Source: Lumnitzera littorea
Taxonomy: Eukaryota > Streptophyta > Magnoliopsida > Myrtales > Combretaceae
NCBI GenBank assembly: GCA_024138015.1
Contig: JAMXBB010000002.1
Span: forward strand, 15,731,931 to 15,795,930
Reading direction: 5' to 3'
DNA: 64,000 nucleotides
Shown piece after piece: positions 20,516-34,169 of the stretch (positions are counted from its first letter, which is position 1; each line of letters opens with the position of its first letter). The notes under the pieces were generated by a model. That model was given only the letters and a program-made list of their open reading frames with translations. It searched no databases and was not told the origin of the DNA. The translations under genes were made by a program, and so were the position numbers.

Positions 20516-22156
20516 CACACACGACTAAGCCACCGCCCCTTCCCGACTCTACATGAATAGCTCACAGCTGTACGCCCAAGCACGCAAGACCAACTTCACA
20601 CGAACCCATGCCCGAGCACACCATGCACTTCACTGCAACAGCCGCATGACTCAACTACACAGCTATACGCGGTTGCTGCATCGCACTGATCAACACCATC
20701 CACTACACATCTCGCTGAATAGCCATAGTCACCCCTATGAACAGCAGCCTATCACCAACGCCCTTCATCATCCGCAGACGCCAATTGCTTATCCCCAACC
20801 AGCAGCACAACCCAAACATTGAAGCAGGACAACACCAACATCCACGACCCCTGTCGTGAACACAGCCACGCACAGACACATCATAGCACTTCATACCGTG
20901 TACTTCGCCGATCACACGCAACAGCAGCATCCTTCTCTCAGTCACTGAACATACATGACCATGCCTGACTTGTACACAGTCCATCCACTGTCCACAGTCA
21001 TCATGTCGCTATACGTCTACAGCACTCTACACCCATCATACACAACACAGTCCACTACTATAGCACGTTTCATCATAGTAGAGCATCGACCCCCAAGCAC
21101 CGATCATCCTCACCGTTTTTTTGTCTGACACACATTGAATCCCCCTGCCACGACCCCCACTACAACTGCAGCAGTAGTGATCAACACAACAACGACACAA
21201 CGATCCCTACCGATCACTGTTCAACCTTATTGCCCAACAGTCGCGATGCACGTCCACAAAAGCACAGTGCGCATGACCGAGCACTTCACACGCCGCACAG
21301 CACCACAATCCAGCAAGCTTTGTCCCCTTTCACCGCACATGACCCACTCTTTAATCCAAATCAGGTCCGATTTTTATTATTTTATTTTATTTATTATTTC
21401 CTTTATGATTGATTTGTTTAGTCGTTGTTCTTGAAATATAAAAAAATATATATATCGTAGTTTAGGAATTTTTTTTAGTATTAGTTTTTTCTTAGTATTT
21501 CTTACTTAGAAAAGTTATTTTTTAGAAATAAAAATTAATAAAAAACGTTTTCTAAAAAAAATTAGGACATTTAGAGAGTTTTTTTTTTATAAAATAGAAA
21601 TACTCAAAAATTAAGACACTTTTAGAAATTTATTTAAATAAACTAAATTGATAACCGTTTAAATTCGATCGATTTTCCAAATTAAAACAAACCAACACAT
21701 TAAAATTTTCTGAAAGAATTATAGTTGTCTAATTCTGACTAGCAAATACGTTAACACTTTCGGGACGATATTAAAATCTATAAAAACTTATGTTTTTTTT
21801 TTTTAGTTTCTTAAAATACCCAAAAAAGAGTAATTTGGAAAAATAAACCTAATTTCGAAAAATTTATAATGGTACTCGTTAGGATTTAATATATTAGCCC
21901 CTAAATTTGGAATCTTGTGGTTTTTATCAAATTGAAATCAAAGACATGTAGTTAAATCGTAATCAATCCACTCAATTAATTACGATTTCTCTTTTTCCCG
22001 ACTTCAATTGGGTAGCAACTTCAAAAGTTTTTTAATTTGGGAAAAAGAATCGGAAATTTGAGAATTAATATTAAATGAGTTAGGGTTTAATATTAATCAA
22101 GAAAAAGGGAAATCAAATAAAATAAAAAAAATCGAAAATTTAGGCTTAACAAGACA

Positions 22157-22858
22157 TACATGCTAGTTTGAACTTATTGAATGGCAATCTTGGGCTTATA
22201 CCCCTTAAGCCTTATCTAACCTTAATTTTTACTCACAATCAATGTGAGAGCTTAGAGCAACATAGGTTTAACCAACTTAGGCTAACTTGGCATTGGTCTA
22301 AGTCGGGTCTAGGCTCGCTCCTCATCTATTATTCAAGATCTCATTGCATTGCAAAAGGCCGCCCTATTAGGCCCCAACTAACCAACTCTAAGGTTAGCAC
22401 GATAGATAAGATGCCTTGATCTTCATCGAGAGACTTCATGCTTTTCATGACCTCTTATTCGAACCTATCGTTACGGATAAGAGATCTTCAAAGCTTGTAT
22501 GACCTCGACTCTCTAGTTAAGTCAATCCAGATACAAGCTCACTCATATCTAGGGCAGATCTTTATTAAAGATACACTTCAACTTTCTAGAAGATTTATCT
22601 ATTCAACTAGATATATGTTCGCAGGCATGATAAATAAGCAGCCCATGTATCTCCGTGTTCTTAAAAATTGCTTACTAGCATGCTCGTACCTTTTGTATGC
22701 AGAACCTAGCGTGCTCGTAAGCTTATAGCCCATCTATTCTCGCTTGTGAGTCCAAATGTGCCCATTTATTCATGTGTTGGCTGCATATCTTTAAATGGGT
22801 TAGGTAATTTATACCATATATATTACTTCGACATCCAAATATTTTTCGAACATTTACC
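22157..22858. other. Intergenic DNA, no gene recognised
   Basis: It is moderately less AT-rich than its flanks. Open frames at 22168-22419 and 22438-22728 give no recognisable domain, and their composition resembles repeated non-coding DNA. It may continue the element whose start is at about 15302, since E3 inserted into it. Confidence 0.35.
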
Positions 22859-22859
22859 C

Positions 22860-23900
22860 GTAGGTATTATACTATTATTACACATTATACTAATACATTA
22901 AATTAGAAAAGTATTGCTATTTGAAAAAATTAATTAAGAAATTCAAGTTCCGTAGTAATTCACACGACTGCAATTAACACTAATATAGTAATATACTATG
23001 GGCTCATAGCTAAGTAAACGTAATATAAATTACATTTGCAAAATGTATATATGTATAGGTAACTTATATATGGTACGTGTTGTGATACTTGTATAAAAAA
23101 GGTATACATTAATAATTAATACTATTATTATACATTAATACATTAAATTAGATAAATAATGATGTTTGGAAAAATTAATCAAGTAAAAAATATTCTAATT
23201 TCATTACGCATAGGTAGTTCACACTTTGCCTAATCTTAATTGACACTAATATATAAATATGTATACATATATATATGTAATGCAATGTACATTTGCAAAA
23301 CATATATATATATATGTAATGTATATATGGTATGCTTCGTGATGTTTGTATGAAAAAGGTATTAATTAATGATTAATACTATAATTACTCATTAACATGT
23401 TAAATTAAATAAATAATGATGTTGGAAAAATTAATCAAGCAAAGGAAATTCCAATTCCATTATCCATAGGTAGTTCGTACTTTACACGACCACAATTGAC
23501 ACTAATGTATAAATAAATATACATATATATACGTAATATGATATACATTTGCAAAACGTATATACATATATGTAGCGGCATATGTGACTTTTTTATAAAA
23601 AAAAATTATGTGATAATACTATTATTACACATTAATATGCTAAGTTAGATAAATAATAATATATGAAAAAATTAATTAAGAAAAACAAAAAATTATCAAA
23701 TTAAACAGTTGAATAGTTTGTACAGTCACAATTGATGCTAATGAATGTAGTAATGTGTGGTGAAAACGAATAAGCATGTCTACAAAGACGTAATACGAAT
23801 TACATTTGCAAAATGTATTTACGTATACAAAACATATATAAGACAAGCGGGACGTTTGTATAAAGAAAGTATGAATATTTAACAAATAACACATATTTAA
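22860..23900. repeat. Four-copy tandem repeat, unit about 257 bp
   Basis: The anchor 'acatttgcaaaa' recurs at 23032, 23289, 23545 and 23802, spacings of 257, 256 and 257 bp. Each unit also carries a 'cattaaatta-ataaata' block, an 'aattaat-aag' block, a 'cacaattgacactaat' block and TATA-rich runs in the same order. The copies are diverged, the fourth most. It is a small satellite-like array. Confidence 0.85.
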
Positions 23901-24739
23901 AAAAATTATATATCTATACATGTACATGTATAACATATTTACGTATGTATAAAGGATAAGTATTATGTACATATATCCTGAATAAATTAAATAGAATACA
24001 TTATATATGCATTTTTCATACACTTGATGTACATCACACAATATGTGTAGTGTATGTTAATATAAAAGAGCATATACGTATATGATATATGTGTTACGTG
24101 GCAGTTGGCACAAATATATTATCACGTAATACATATCATATCTTATTCATGTAATATAATATATAAATGGTGTATTTAATATATGTTTTGTGTTTTACTT
24201 ATAAGTCATGGAAGGGAAAAAAAAAAGGAAAAAGAGTAAAAATCAAAAGGTGCAAAAGAAAAAATTAGAATAAGAACATTTTATTAGAAATTTACTCTCT
24301 TTTTTTTCATTTACATTATAAGTACCTACTAATTCGGAATTTTGATAAACACGTAAAAGAAAAAACCAAAACATTAAATATCTCGAAATGATATATACGA
24401 ATATTTCAATGATGGTCCATTTCTTTATCCTAGGTCACCATTAAGGATAAGTTGTTGTGGACGTAAGAAGACAAAACCTACAAATCGGTAATACACCTGT
24501 AGGTGCTACCACATTTTTTCAATTTGTTAGCCTTGTTGTCTCTGTACCTCCTTAAGTTCTTGAATATCAATGCTATACCCTCTAACCATTTCATATATCT
24601 CTTATTCCCTAGCAAATCTAGCCAAATCTCTCTCATACATTTTATTTATCCTCTGGTTTACTTGTTACATGTTAAAGGGAATATTACTTCGTTCAGGACC
24701 TCCAGATACCTCTTGGTGTTCGTATGCTTATTCACCTCC
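23901..24739. other. AT-rich intergenic DNA
   Basis: TATATG-type dinucleotide runs dominate to about 24180. Overlapping frames at 24503-24755 have no recognisable domain. Confidence 0.35.
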
Positions 24740-25310
24740 TAGCGTAGAAAGATGATATGATTGAAGCTGCGAGACTTAACACAGAAGCCGAAAGCATACT
24801 CAAATCCTTATTCCTTTATCATAGGGCTAGAATGCAGCCTTCATCTCAACTCTCTTGATCCAGTGGTCAGACTAATAGTTCTCATGCTTTGGCTATAGAG
24901 AGGAGTAAGTAGATCACCTAGATAAGTCTATGTTGGTGAACTACTAACGATACTACTAGTGAAACTTTCAATGAATTACCGGTCTACCTGGTCTAATCCT
25001 GTGAGAAGATGAGGTGGATGTAGATGTCCTCAAGTGGTAGGTAATAAAGTTACACATAACATTTATCTTATCACTTATTGTAAAGGATGCTTGGCAGGCT
25101 CCAGCTTTGACGGTGTCATCTGGATCAGCTTTCAACTTAGGACGGGTGAGTCCTTAGCCTTCATTGCCTTCAACTCAAAATTGAAACCATCGAAGTCAAT
25201 ATGTGCCTCAAGGATTGGAGGGATCCTTATAAGAGGAGACAAGGGGGTACATAATCATTTTTTGGTTGTGAGGAAGATGATGAAGCCATATGGTCATTTG
25301 AGGTGATGGA
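24740..25310 (+). pseudogene. Degenerate coding-like segment, unidentified
   Basis: From about 24750 a plus-strand frame reads with normal protein composition (around DDMIEAARLNTEAESILKSL, then RARMQPSSQLS) but is broken by several stops. The 25034-25306 frame continues with a 90-residue ORF. I do not recognise the family. It may be an old host gene or transposase fragment; chance is also possible. Confidence 0.25.
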
Positions 25311-28300
25311 AAGGGGAAAGGAGATGTGATGCATTGATGATGATGACAAATACTACTAATTGGAACACATTTTGTTTCATTCCATGAAAGTTATTAGTTT
25401 TGCTGACATGCTGTATATATATATATATATAGTATTGGAGGTTTCAATTTTCATGTATGACAGCTCACTTACTTGGTATTAAATTAATGTCTTAAATGTA
25501 ATTTAAATACCTATGTCAAATTATATCACAAGATTAATTAAATCGTTTCCTATAGGCAAAAGTATTTGTTTTTAGATTCCATATGAAGATATGTTAGACT
25601 TTGAGGTGAACCAGTAGGCTCTTCATCAAAACATATTGATGGGCGTAGTGTCTTAACATATTGAATCTTTAGTTGATTGTCTTAATTGTTCATCCTTGAA
25701 TTTGATCTTTATCTTCTAACAATTAAATTTAAATGTATGCTCCTGTATTTATGATATTAAGTGTCTACTTCGAGGAATTGTTTTGTACTTCTAATGAACT
25801 TGTACAAGTGTAAGTGTACCTATTTTGAGATAGATTTATGTAATTTTAGTTGATTTGTTCCAACAATCTAATTTGTTATAATATTTAACTAGTTTGATTC
25901 AAGTAAGTAGTGTCATTTAAAGGAGTTAATTAATTCAATTTTTAATTTAAAATAAAACTGTCTAAATAAATTAAGTGTATTAAATCATTCATTTAAATCT
26001 TGCTTAAACTCAACTTGCTTATTCAAATTAAAATAAGTAGATTGGTTAAATGAAATGATATAAAATTACTTACAAGTTATATTTTACTAGTATAATTCAA
26101 TAAAAAAGCAACTAATTAAACAAATAAATTAATACATCAAATACCCTACTAAATTAAAGCTACTTAAAGTACCATATTTATTTACATTTCAAAAAACAAA
26201 AAAGGCTCAACATGCTATCTCTGTGCTTTCATACTCGTGTCAAGGCTGCCCACCAACCTTATCGTACTTAGCATGCCTATGCTCCCATGCTTGGACTCAA
26301 GCTCACTTATACTCATGCCTTCTACTTTTCTCGTGTGTTAGTGCCTAGCAGCCTATAAAACAAGTCTAATTATGCTTATGCTTGTGTGCGTAACCCATTT
26401 ATCATGCCTACACTTGTCTATTCAAGAATGTTCCAAATCAAGAATATACTTACTCAAAAAGATACTTTTAGAGATATGACTTACCTAAAATATCTTAGCC
26501 TCATCCTTTAAGTGGTCCTTAATTATGATCATTTAGACTTATATTGTTATTACTCTACCAATCTTTCTACTCATAATAACTTGAGCGTTAAAGTATTTGT
26601 CCCAAACCAAACCTTAGCATGTTTTTTGCCAGACTTTCTATTTATGAAGCCCAAATGTTCAAAGATCAAGCCTATGTACTCCTCGTTTCATCCCTAGCGA
26701 AGTTTGTGGTTAGCAAAATCTATGAGATTTCTCTTTGGCAAACAAATAAATGTGAGTAAAGTAAATATGTTGTCATTCCCTTATAACAGAGAGATAAGAA
26801 TTTTCTATTGCCAGGATTAGTGGACTATCTAGGTTTGAGAACAAATAAATATGTTGAGACCTATCCTAATTTAATAGTTTACATAGTACTAATAGTCTTA
26901 GGTAAAATTTTTAGAGTCAATGTTGCATGTGCTAATGGAGACATGGTTATAGATCACATATTGTTAAACAACCTTGACAAATTGATAAGGAACAAGACAT
27001 GGAAAACAACATGATTGCAATTCATTTAGTTAGCAAGTCAAATGCATCTTGGTTATGGGCATCTAATTAGGAGACTATGCAATGAATCGTTTTTTTCCTT
27101 TTCTCTTTTATTTTTTTCTTCCAACTAGATTAAATATTACATCTTGAGGAGAAAAACTTAAACCTAATTCATTGTAGTGAAAGACCATTAGTTGTACTAC
27201 TAAATTATAATAACCTTGACATAAAACTAAAGATAATAAGCCAAAGAAATCCAATTCCTCCTATTGGATATGATGGTGAAGGAGACAAGCAAAAATTTTA
27301 CATCAACAAATGGTGAATAAAACTAAAAAGACAAACACAAGCTCAACATGATTGAAAATTGGATTATAAAGACAAAACATAATATTAATACGATAAATTA
27401 TATGAAAGATACAATTATGGCACTAATAAATATGAAAAAAATAATAATCTTAGTGTAAGCTAATTATTTATGATATTTATTTAATTTAAGTATGTTACCA
27501 CTAATACACACAAATTCTGACACATGACCCATGTAAATAAGGGGCCGGGCCAAATTTAAAATTATGTTAGGGGGGGTGTGGGAGATTCATGTGGGAGGGA
27601 GGGGGGTCGAGGGTCTGTCCTGATTCACCGTAAAATAAGATAGAAGCCCGCTTTATCAATATAAAAGCTATGCTTATAGTTTGGTGATTTGATTGCGACT
27701 TGTTTGATAGAGAAGTAAACCCAAAATGATTAGAAAAACACCAACGAGCGAGCCGAAATTCATGGGTAATTGAACCGAGCTGATCAAGGAAAATGGGTCA
27801 AGCATTCGACCGAAACTATTCAGCCCTCCAAATGAAATGGATCAACAGTATTAACCCAAGTTGCTAGCACCTCTTTTCCTGTTTTCTGGACTTACCAAAT
27901 TTTCGATCCACGTTGTGAAGCTAGCATACGAATTGACACTCATGTTTTTAGGCCCATGACTGAGAAGAGAGAATGCTCTGCCCTCTTTACTCCATAGTCC
28001 CCCCAAATGGATTTGCATGGCCAAGTTACAATATCCACATTGAAATAATTTCTTTACTTAAAAATAAAACTACCTTTTTATTTTTTTCCACTAGTCATAC
28101 AACATGTTTATTTTATAAAGATCATTCTACGCAAATCAAGTTATTTCCTATCAACTACAAATGTTAAAATTTTTTTTCATTTTTCCTTATAAAAAATACA
28201 TCATATTATTAAAAACAAATCATTTTCTTATTGTTTAATTAATCAAACTGCCAATAATTAGCCTTTTGGTTACTCTAGTTTTGTTTTATCTATACATCTA

Positions 28301-28317
28301 TGTAGTGTTGCACAATG
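25311..28317. other. Intergenic DNA with no gene recognised
   Basis: There is a (TA)n run at about 25412-25430, AT-rich DNA to 26200, a GC-richer patch at 26220-26420 and a G-run-rich stretch at 27560-27615. Small open frames (26512-26697, 26808-27014, 27973-28167) show no domain. Confidence 0.35.
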
Positions 28318-30092
28318 GGCTAGCCCAACAATACAATAGCAAGTTCGGTCTTTGAACTGTTTTTTTTTTTATATTTAATTTTTTATTAAATTTTTTTTAA
28401 ATACATTAATAAATTCTATTTTTTTTTTATTAATTTTCAACTTAATGTGATACCAACTCTTTAATTTTTTTCTCCTTAAATTTTATCTTTCCTTATATTC
28501 AAGTCTTTAACATTTGACAAGTTTTACAAAAAATGACTTATATTAATTTAAATTGAATTTTCGATCTATCCTTAATACATAATTAATTTATAATTAGTTA
28601 TACATCATTAGTTTGATAATATTATTTTTAAATAATTGTCCTTCATCATTACAAAGAAGGTAGCTTTGACATGTCATAACTTATTGAATATCATCCATGT
28701 CATGACTTATTGAATATCATCCAATTATTTTTTTTTTCGACTTAATGGCCTCCCTTCTCCCTCTCTTTCTTTTTTTTTTTTTTTTGGGTGAATCAACCAG
28801 ATCAACTTGCCAATTCAATGGTGAGCCGGTTCGGTTTTTCATGACTTGCCAATTCGAGGGACAATTCAAGCCCTACCATTTCCGAGTTAGGCCGGTACAT
28901 GATTCGAAACCGATTTTTACACGGGTCTACATCCATGAGTGAAAGGTTTAAAAATGGAATTCTCGAAGATAATAATAAGCAAAGATTACATTTCTCTTCC
29001 ATCCATACTTGTTCTATAAACAACCAAACAAAGGGGTATGTTTATATATGTATATATATATACACTCATACACACTTTAATTGAGCACCAAAAGTGTCCT
29101 ATAGATCTGTGAATTTCATTGTTGATGAAGGATTATAAAAAGCTGTAACAACTATAGATATAACCAAGTTAGCATGTTTTATACGTACAATTTGAAAATC
29201 AACACATATCCTTATCTCACTTTCAAATGTTTTAAAATATGGTTTCAAGATTATGATTACCTTTTCATTTTTTAAAAAATAATAATTTTATATTTAATTT
29301 TGTAAATTTAATAAAAGTAAAAGAAATATTAGGAAATAAGAAAAAAAAAACCTTAAAAGACCGCTTCAAAGGTTGCTCCATCTAGATTTGTATAAAGGTT
29401 AGTTTCAAACTGTAAACCAACCCAACTTGAACCGCTTGGCCCGAACCACCAAGCCTTATGTCTTTAAGCGGTCAAGAGGGTGAAACTGTCGAAACCGACA
29501 GGTTATGAATTGCCAGGCTAGCTTGTTATTAAACCAATCGATCACTCCCTTAAAAAAAAAATGAAAGAGAGAAAGAGAATAGAGGCCATTAAGTTAGAAA
29601 AAAAAAATAATTAGATGATATTTATTAAGTCATAGCATATCAAAGCTACTTTTTTTTAGATGGTGAATGATAATTTTTTTAAAATGACATCATCAAATTA
29701 ATGATAAATAATTAATCAAAAGTTTATTATGTGTTAAGAATAAATAAAAAATTCAATTTAATTTAATGTAAGTCCTTTTTGTAAAACTTATCAAATATTA
29801 AGAACTTGAATATGAGAAAAATATAAAATTTGAGAAGAAAAAAAAATAAAAAGTTGGAATCACATCAAGTCGGAAATCAATAAAAAAAATTAAAAATTAT
29901 GAGAAATTAATACACTTAAAAAAAGAGAGAGAAAGGGGGTCATGTTATGAGAAATTATTAACGTATTTAAAAAAAAAGAAATTAATAAAAAATTAAATAT
30001 TAAAAAAAATGATTCAAGAGCCAAACTGGCCTGAAATCGCCCACCACGAGACTGTTTAAGGCTAAGTTGAACTGTTGGACAAGTCTAGCTCC
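28318..30092. mobile_element. Long-inverted-repeat (foldback- or MULE-like) element
   Basis: The segment 28318-28830 is similar to the reverse complement of about 29470-30092. Paired landmarks are the 'gggctag' start with 'ctagctcc' near the right end, T-run/A-run blocks, the 'cttattgaatatcatc' motif with 'gatgatatttattaag', and an 'aactttt/caagttttac' block. The arms are about 520-620 bp with a loop of about 640 bp. Long arms without a visible transposase suggest a foldback, MULE-derived or similar non-autonomous DNA transposon. A 27-bp direct duplication lies in the left arm at about 28671-28727. Target duplication and exact ends are not resolved. Confidence 0.6.
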
Positions 30093-33000
30093 ATCCATGG
30101 TTAGCTAAAGGGACTCTAGGCTACATAAGGCTAGGGACTCTTATACACCACCACTACAATAAAAAGCCAAAAAGAAAACAAAAAAGAAAAAGAAACTTTG
30201 GTTGTATGTGTACGTGCGATTAGTAGAGACCACCAATGTAAGTTGTGCCACCTACCATAATCAATGCTTAGGGCAAATGTAGTTTAGTTTGGTTTAAATT
30301 TCCTTTTGCACCAAATCAAAATATTAATTGTGATATGATCTTTTTAAAATTATTTTAAACTAGATTGTACAATTCAATTTAGGAAATTTTTAAGAGGAAG
30401 CGTGAGTTATTATCTATGGAAATATATAAGTATAATATCTAAACTTGTTCAATAATAGCATATGTTGGCACCACATAAGAGGTTGATACAAGTAAAATTT
30501 GTGAAGTAGTAGAATTTCTAATCCATCTCAACAATCAATTTTACACATAAAGATTACATATAATGAACTTTTTTGTTTTTTTTTCCCTTTTAGCCATACA
30601 TATAATGAACTTTGAGTCTACCAATTTACATAACCTAACAGCTGATGGTCATAAAGGTTGAATACCCTAAATTTTAGTAGACATAAACCAAAATTTCTTT
30701 CACGCACCATCTTATAACAAAATATTTTTTCAATCATAAGAAACATGTTAATTTGTTTTCTAAAATGATGGTTTAGTTTACTACTTTAAAGTAACTATAA
30801 CTTTTTTATAGTTTCGATTTGGAAAATTTTTCAAATTAAATTGAACAAAATCATATTTTCGGTATAATCTGTCTTGGTTTGCAATTTGTTTAGTTCTTTT
30901 ACCTACCTTTAGACAATAAGTCACACGACCTTTCCATAAAACTAGGTCATGAATCCATAATGCATAATTGGTGGCAAAATCGCTCTCAATTACGGATTCC
31001 ATACAACTTCTCAAAATATACCGGATATAAATAATTATATTCAAAATTTGGAGACTATGCTTGGGTAGGGCAAAGATAAAATGGAAGTTCTTGCAAATTC
31101 ATCCTGCGTCGTGTTCTTTTCCACTTTCCGCTGGCTTATTAAATGCATCATGATCCATCACTCGAGACAAGATCAGAATCCGTCTCTTCCAGCATTGAAT
31201 GATTATTGCAAACGTACCAGAAAAAACATTGAAGAGCATTCCTACTTCTTCTTCCACTCTTACATCATTAAATAGATACCCATCCATGAGACCTTGGAGG
31301 CCTATGATTTGCATTCTTAAAACTCCCCTTACTTCATGTTCTCTCGAGTTACATGTGACTTCTGTAATTATAACTGCACTGCAACTGGCGATGTGTAGTG
31401 TATATTGTATACTCATTTACTCATATAGCGGCTCATCACTCGTAAGGACAACTAGATGGAAGTTCAAGAAGCTTCCTCCTTTGCAATTTCCATTGCTTTT
31501 TTCATTTTAGGAATACCTTGTCTTTAATTAGCTTGAGATATGCCTAAATGGATGTGAACTGAATTCGAAGGATACCTAAATACTAGGTTACCGGATAAGC
31601 TAGAGGGGTTCGAATTGCTCGTTTATATTTACCCATTCGTATTAATATTTTGGCATATGTGTCTTAGGTTTTATCTTTTTGATCACTAAAGTTTGAAAAC
31701 TCACTTTATAAACATACATTCAATGTCCATTTGTAATCAACTAAAGAACAACGTCAATTGATATTATTTCAAATATTCTTTGAGTTCTCTCTTAAAATTA
31801 TTTTGGAGATTATATAAAATATAAAATACAGTCAATTATTAAACATAATTTATTATAAATGATTGATGGACTCATAGATGGCCACAGGCATTTTCCTTCT
31901 TATCCGAACCTGCCCAGTTATTAGGCCTACCCATCAAGCTTGATGGATGACCTGTGACACTATTGACCACTTTTAAATTTTGACAATTTAGAAAAGGAAA
32001 AAATCAATAAATTTTCACTTATCTAGTTCGATGAGAAAAATCTATGAATCTAACTTAGATCGAGGAGGCTCATACAAGGGTTTAGGATAAAAACAAGTCC
32101 CTCTTAACTCATTCACTTTTAATTTAAAGTTGAATTCCGATCTGATCCTAATTCATTATGATGGAAAAGTTTTACCCTCAAAACAAATTATATGATCGAT
32201 CAATAGGCAAGCCTTATATAATGCCATCGAGAGGCATGTCGGGCAAATAATCTAGATTTAGATAAAAACTGAATATTTTGACGTAGTTGGCATGACTCGA
32301 CAGTAACATAACTTATAATTATCGTTTAATGTTTATGTATCTTGTTTTATAGTCCAAAATGTGTTAGTTATATCGCCGTTAATAGGAAATTTCTAGTTTT
32401 CTACTTGTTAGTCGATCCGTGGCCAAGACATTTATATGTCTACGATCACATAAATGCAGATGCCAGAACGAGAAAATTATGTTGTGTCTTTCCATCTGTT
32501 GTCGGGAGATATGACTAACGAGAATGACCCAACATCCTATCAGCCAATATATATTTATAATTGAAAAAATGTATATGACTAGTTTGGACACCATAATGAG
32601 ATAAAGTGAATAACTTCACAGGATATTATCTTTAAACAAAGATATTCTGTATGTATATATAGGTTAAGCAACTTAAACAATAAAGTGGAGCCCTTCACAT
32701 AAGAGTTAAGGTTGAAGTTAGTCTGCCAAGCAGCACTAGCAAGAAGTTGTTGTTATTGTTGTTTTTTTCTTTCCTTCTTCTCTCTGTTTTAATTGTAAAA
32801 ATGAGACCTATAAAAGTTTAAGAAAATTATTTAAAGAAGTTTTAGAAAATCCCATTGATAAAGTGAAAAGTTCCTTAAAATATTAATATGATATCTCAAG
32901 AAACTTTTTAACTAACTTATTATTATATTAATCTAATCAAATCATTTGATTTTAAAAATCAAATAAAATGTAAAGAAAAAAGATTTTGAATCATCTTTTG

Positions 33001-34160
33001 AATAGTACAATATATATAGGACTCAAATTAAAATAGCTCAAAAAATACAATCTAAAATTTAAACAAACACGAAAAGATGTCATACCGTTCACTTTATTAA
33101 ATAAGGATAGAAAGGCTATTCCATTCTATTGTTTGTGAGGTGCTTCAATACATGTTCCATTGCCTAAAAGTATGGGGAATTATCGGGCAGTAAGAGTACG
33201 TGGCTAGATATGCGATGTGGAAGCAATGACGAGAAAAAACGATAGTAGAAATTAGAAATGGTTAGGGTTAAGTTTGATCAAATAGTGAAATTACAGCGTT
33301 GCTTGATACCTTAGGAAATCTTGAGCTTAGCAAGCTTCTATCAAGTTATTTCGACTAAGCATAATGAGAGCAAAGTGATTGAGACTCAATGATTTGCTAT
33401 ACTCAAGTTCCATTCAAATAGTACTATGGATGTCATTCAAATGGCAATTCGTATTTTTCAAACCATACGATAATTTTTCATTAGTCATATATCATCAATA
33501 ACGAGTTTTAATTGTGAAAAATGTAAGAAAATGAACATAGTCTATCATCAAAGATTACATAACAAATACATGCATCCGAAAATGGAAAAAAAAAAAACAA
33601 TATATATATATATGTATATATAGGTCTTGAAGCAAAAAAATTGAGAAAACTTAGTTTCTTCCATTGTTTCTCACCTTCTTCTTCTTTTTTTTTTTTTTAA
33701 AGATCTATCTTTGTTTTTTCTTTTTGAATTTTAAGATCTAATTTTAACATAACTTGTGCGTGACATGGTGCCTCTAAAGTCTAGTGTCTGATTTGATTTT
33801 CTATCAATAGTTCAAGATAATGATAGATAAGTGACGCATAGTATAGCAAAAAGAAAATGCAGAGTATTGAGAGAGTAAAATGTGGCCTTTTTTTCAACAC
33901 TAAAACTATTACGTGGAACTTTTATATGCTTCATGACCCTAACATCACAAGGAAACAGAATAAAACACTAAAGGAAACTAATAAACAATTTTTCCATGCG
34001 GGCAATGAATCTTAATCAATCCGATACACTATGAAAATGTGCAAATTAGATCTTGAAAAGCAATTTGTACCAAGTTATAATAGATTCAAATAAATCTTTT
34101 TATTTGGACCAATGTTGAGCCCTATTGTACTATCTTCAATAATCCTAAGCAAGTAGCGGA
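30093..34160. other. Intergenic DNA, no gene recognised
   Basis: Small frames at 30781-31044 and several overlapping ones on both strands at 31081-31510 have no recognised domain; the latter stretch is less AT-rich than its surroundings. A poly-A and (TA)n run lies at about 33583-33621. Nothing else is assignable. Confidence 0.35.
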
Positions 34161-34169
34161 AAAAAGAAA

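Larger units (their letters stand above)
15357..22151 (+). mobile_element. E3: solo LTR of the Ogre-like E2 family, split by the chromovirus
   Basis: 15357-16110 plus 20516-22151 together form one LTR of about 2.39 kb, in reverse orientation to the E2 LTR at 35670-38670. Shared blocks include the 'cataggcttaaac'-type tail and the segment with 'gggtttgaatctcac'. AGACA flanks both ends (15352-15356 and 22152-22156), so it is a clean solo LTR left by LTR-LTR recombination. The right end GGCTTAACA matches E1 and E2; the left end reads CATAAACATC where relatives read TGTAGACACC. A TATAAATA at 15951-15958 is a plausible LTR promoter. The C-rich block 20516-21370 produces chance ORFs. Confidence 0.85.

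Noticed and set aside
20553..21434. Overlapping Pro/His/Thr-rich ORFs as possible secreted-protein genes
   Set aside because: They lie in the C-rich block of the E3 LTR and have homologous non-coding sequence in the other LTRs; composition alone keeps the frames open.
23676..24041. Minus-strand 121-aa Tyr/Ile-rich ORF
   Set aside because: It overlaps the last 257-bp repeat unit and TA-rich DNA; residue composition follows the base composition.
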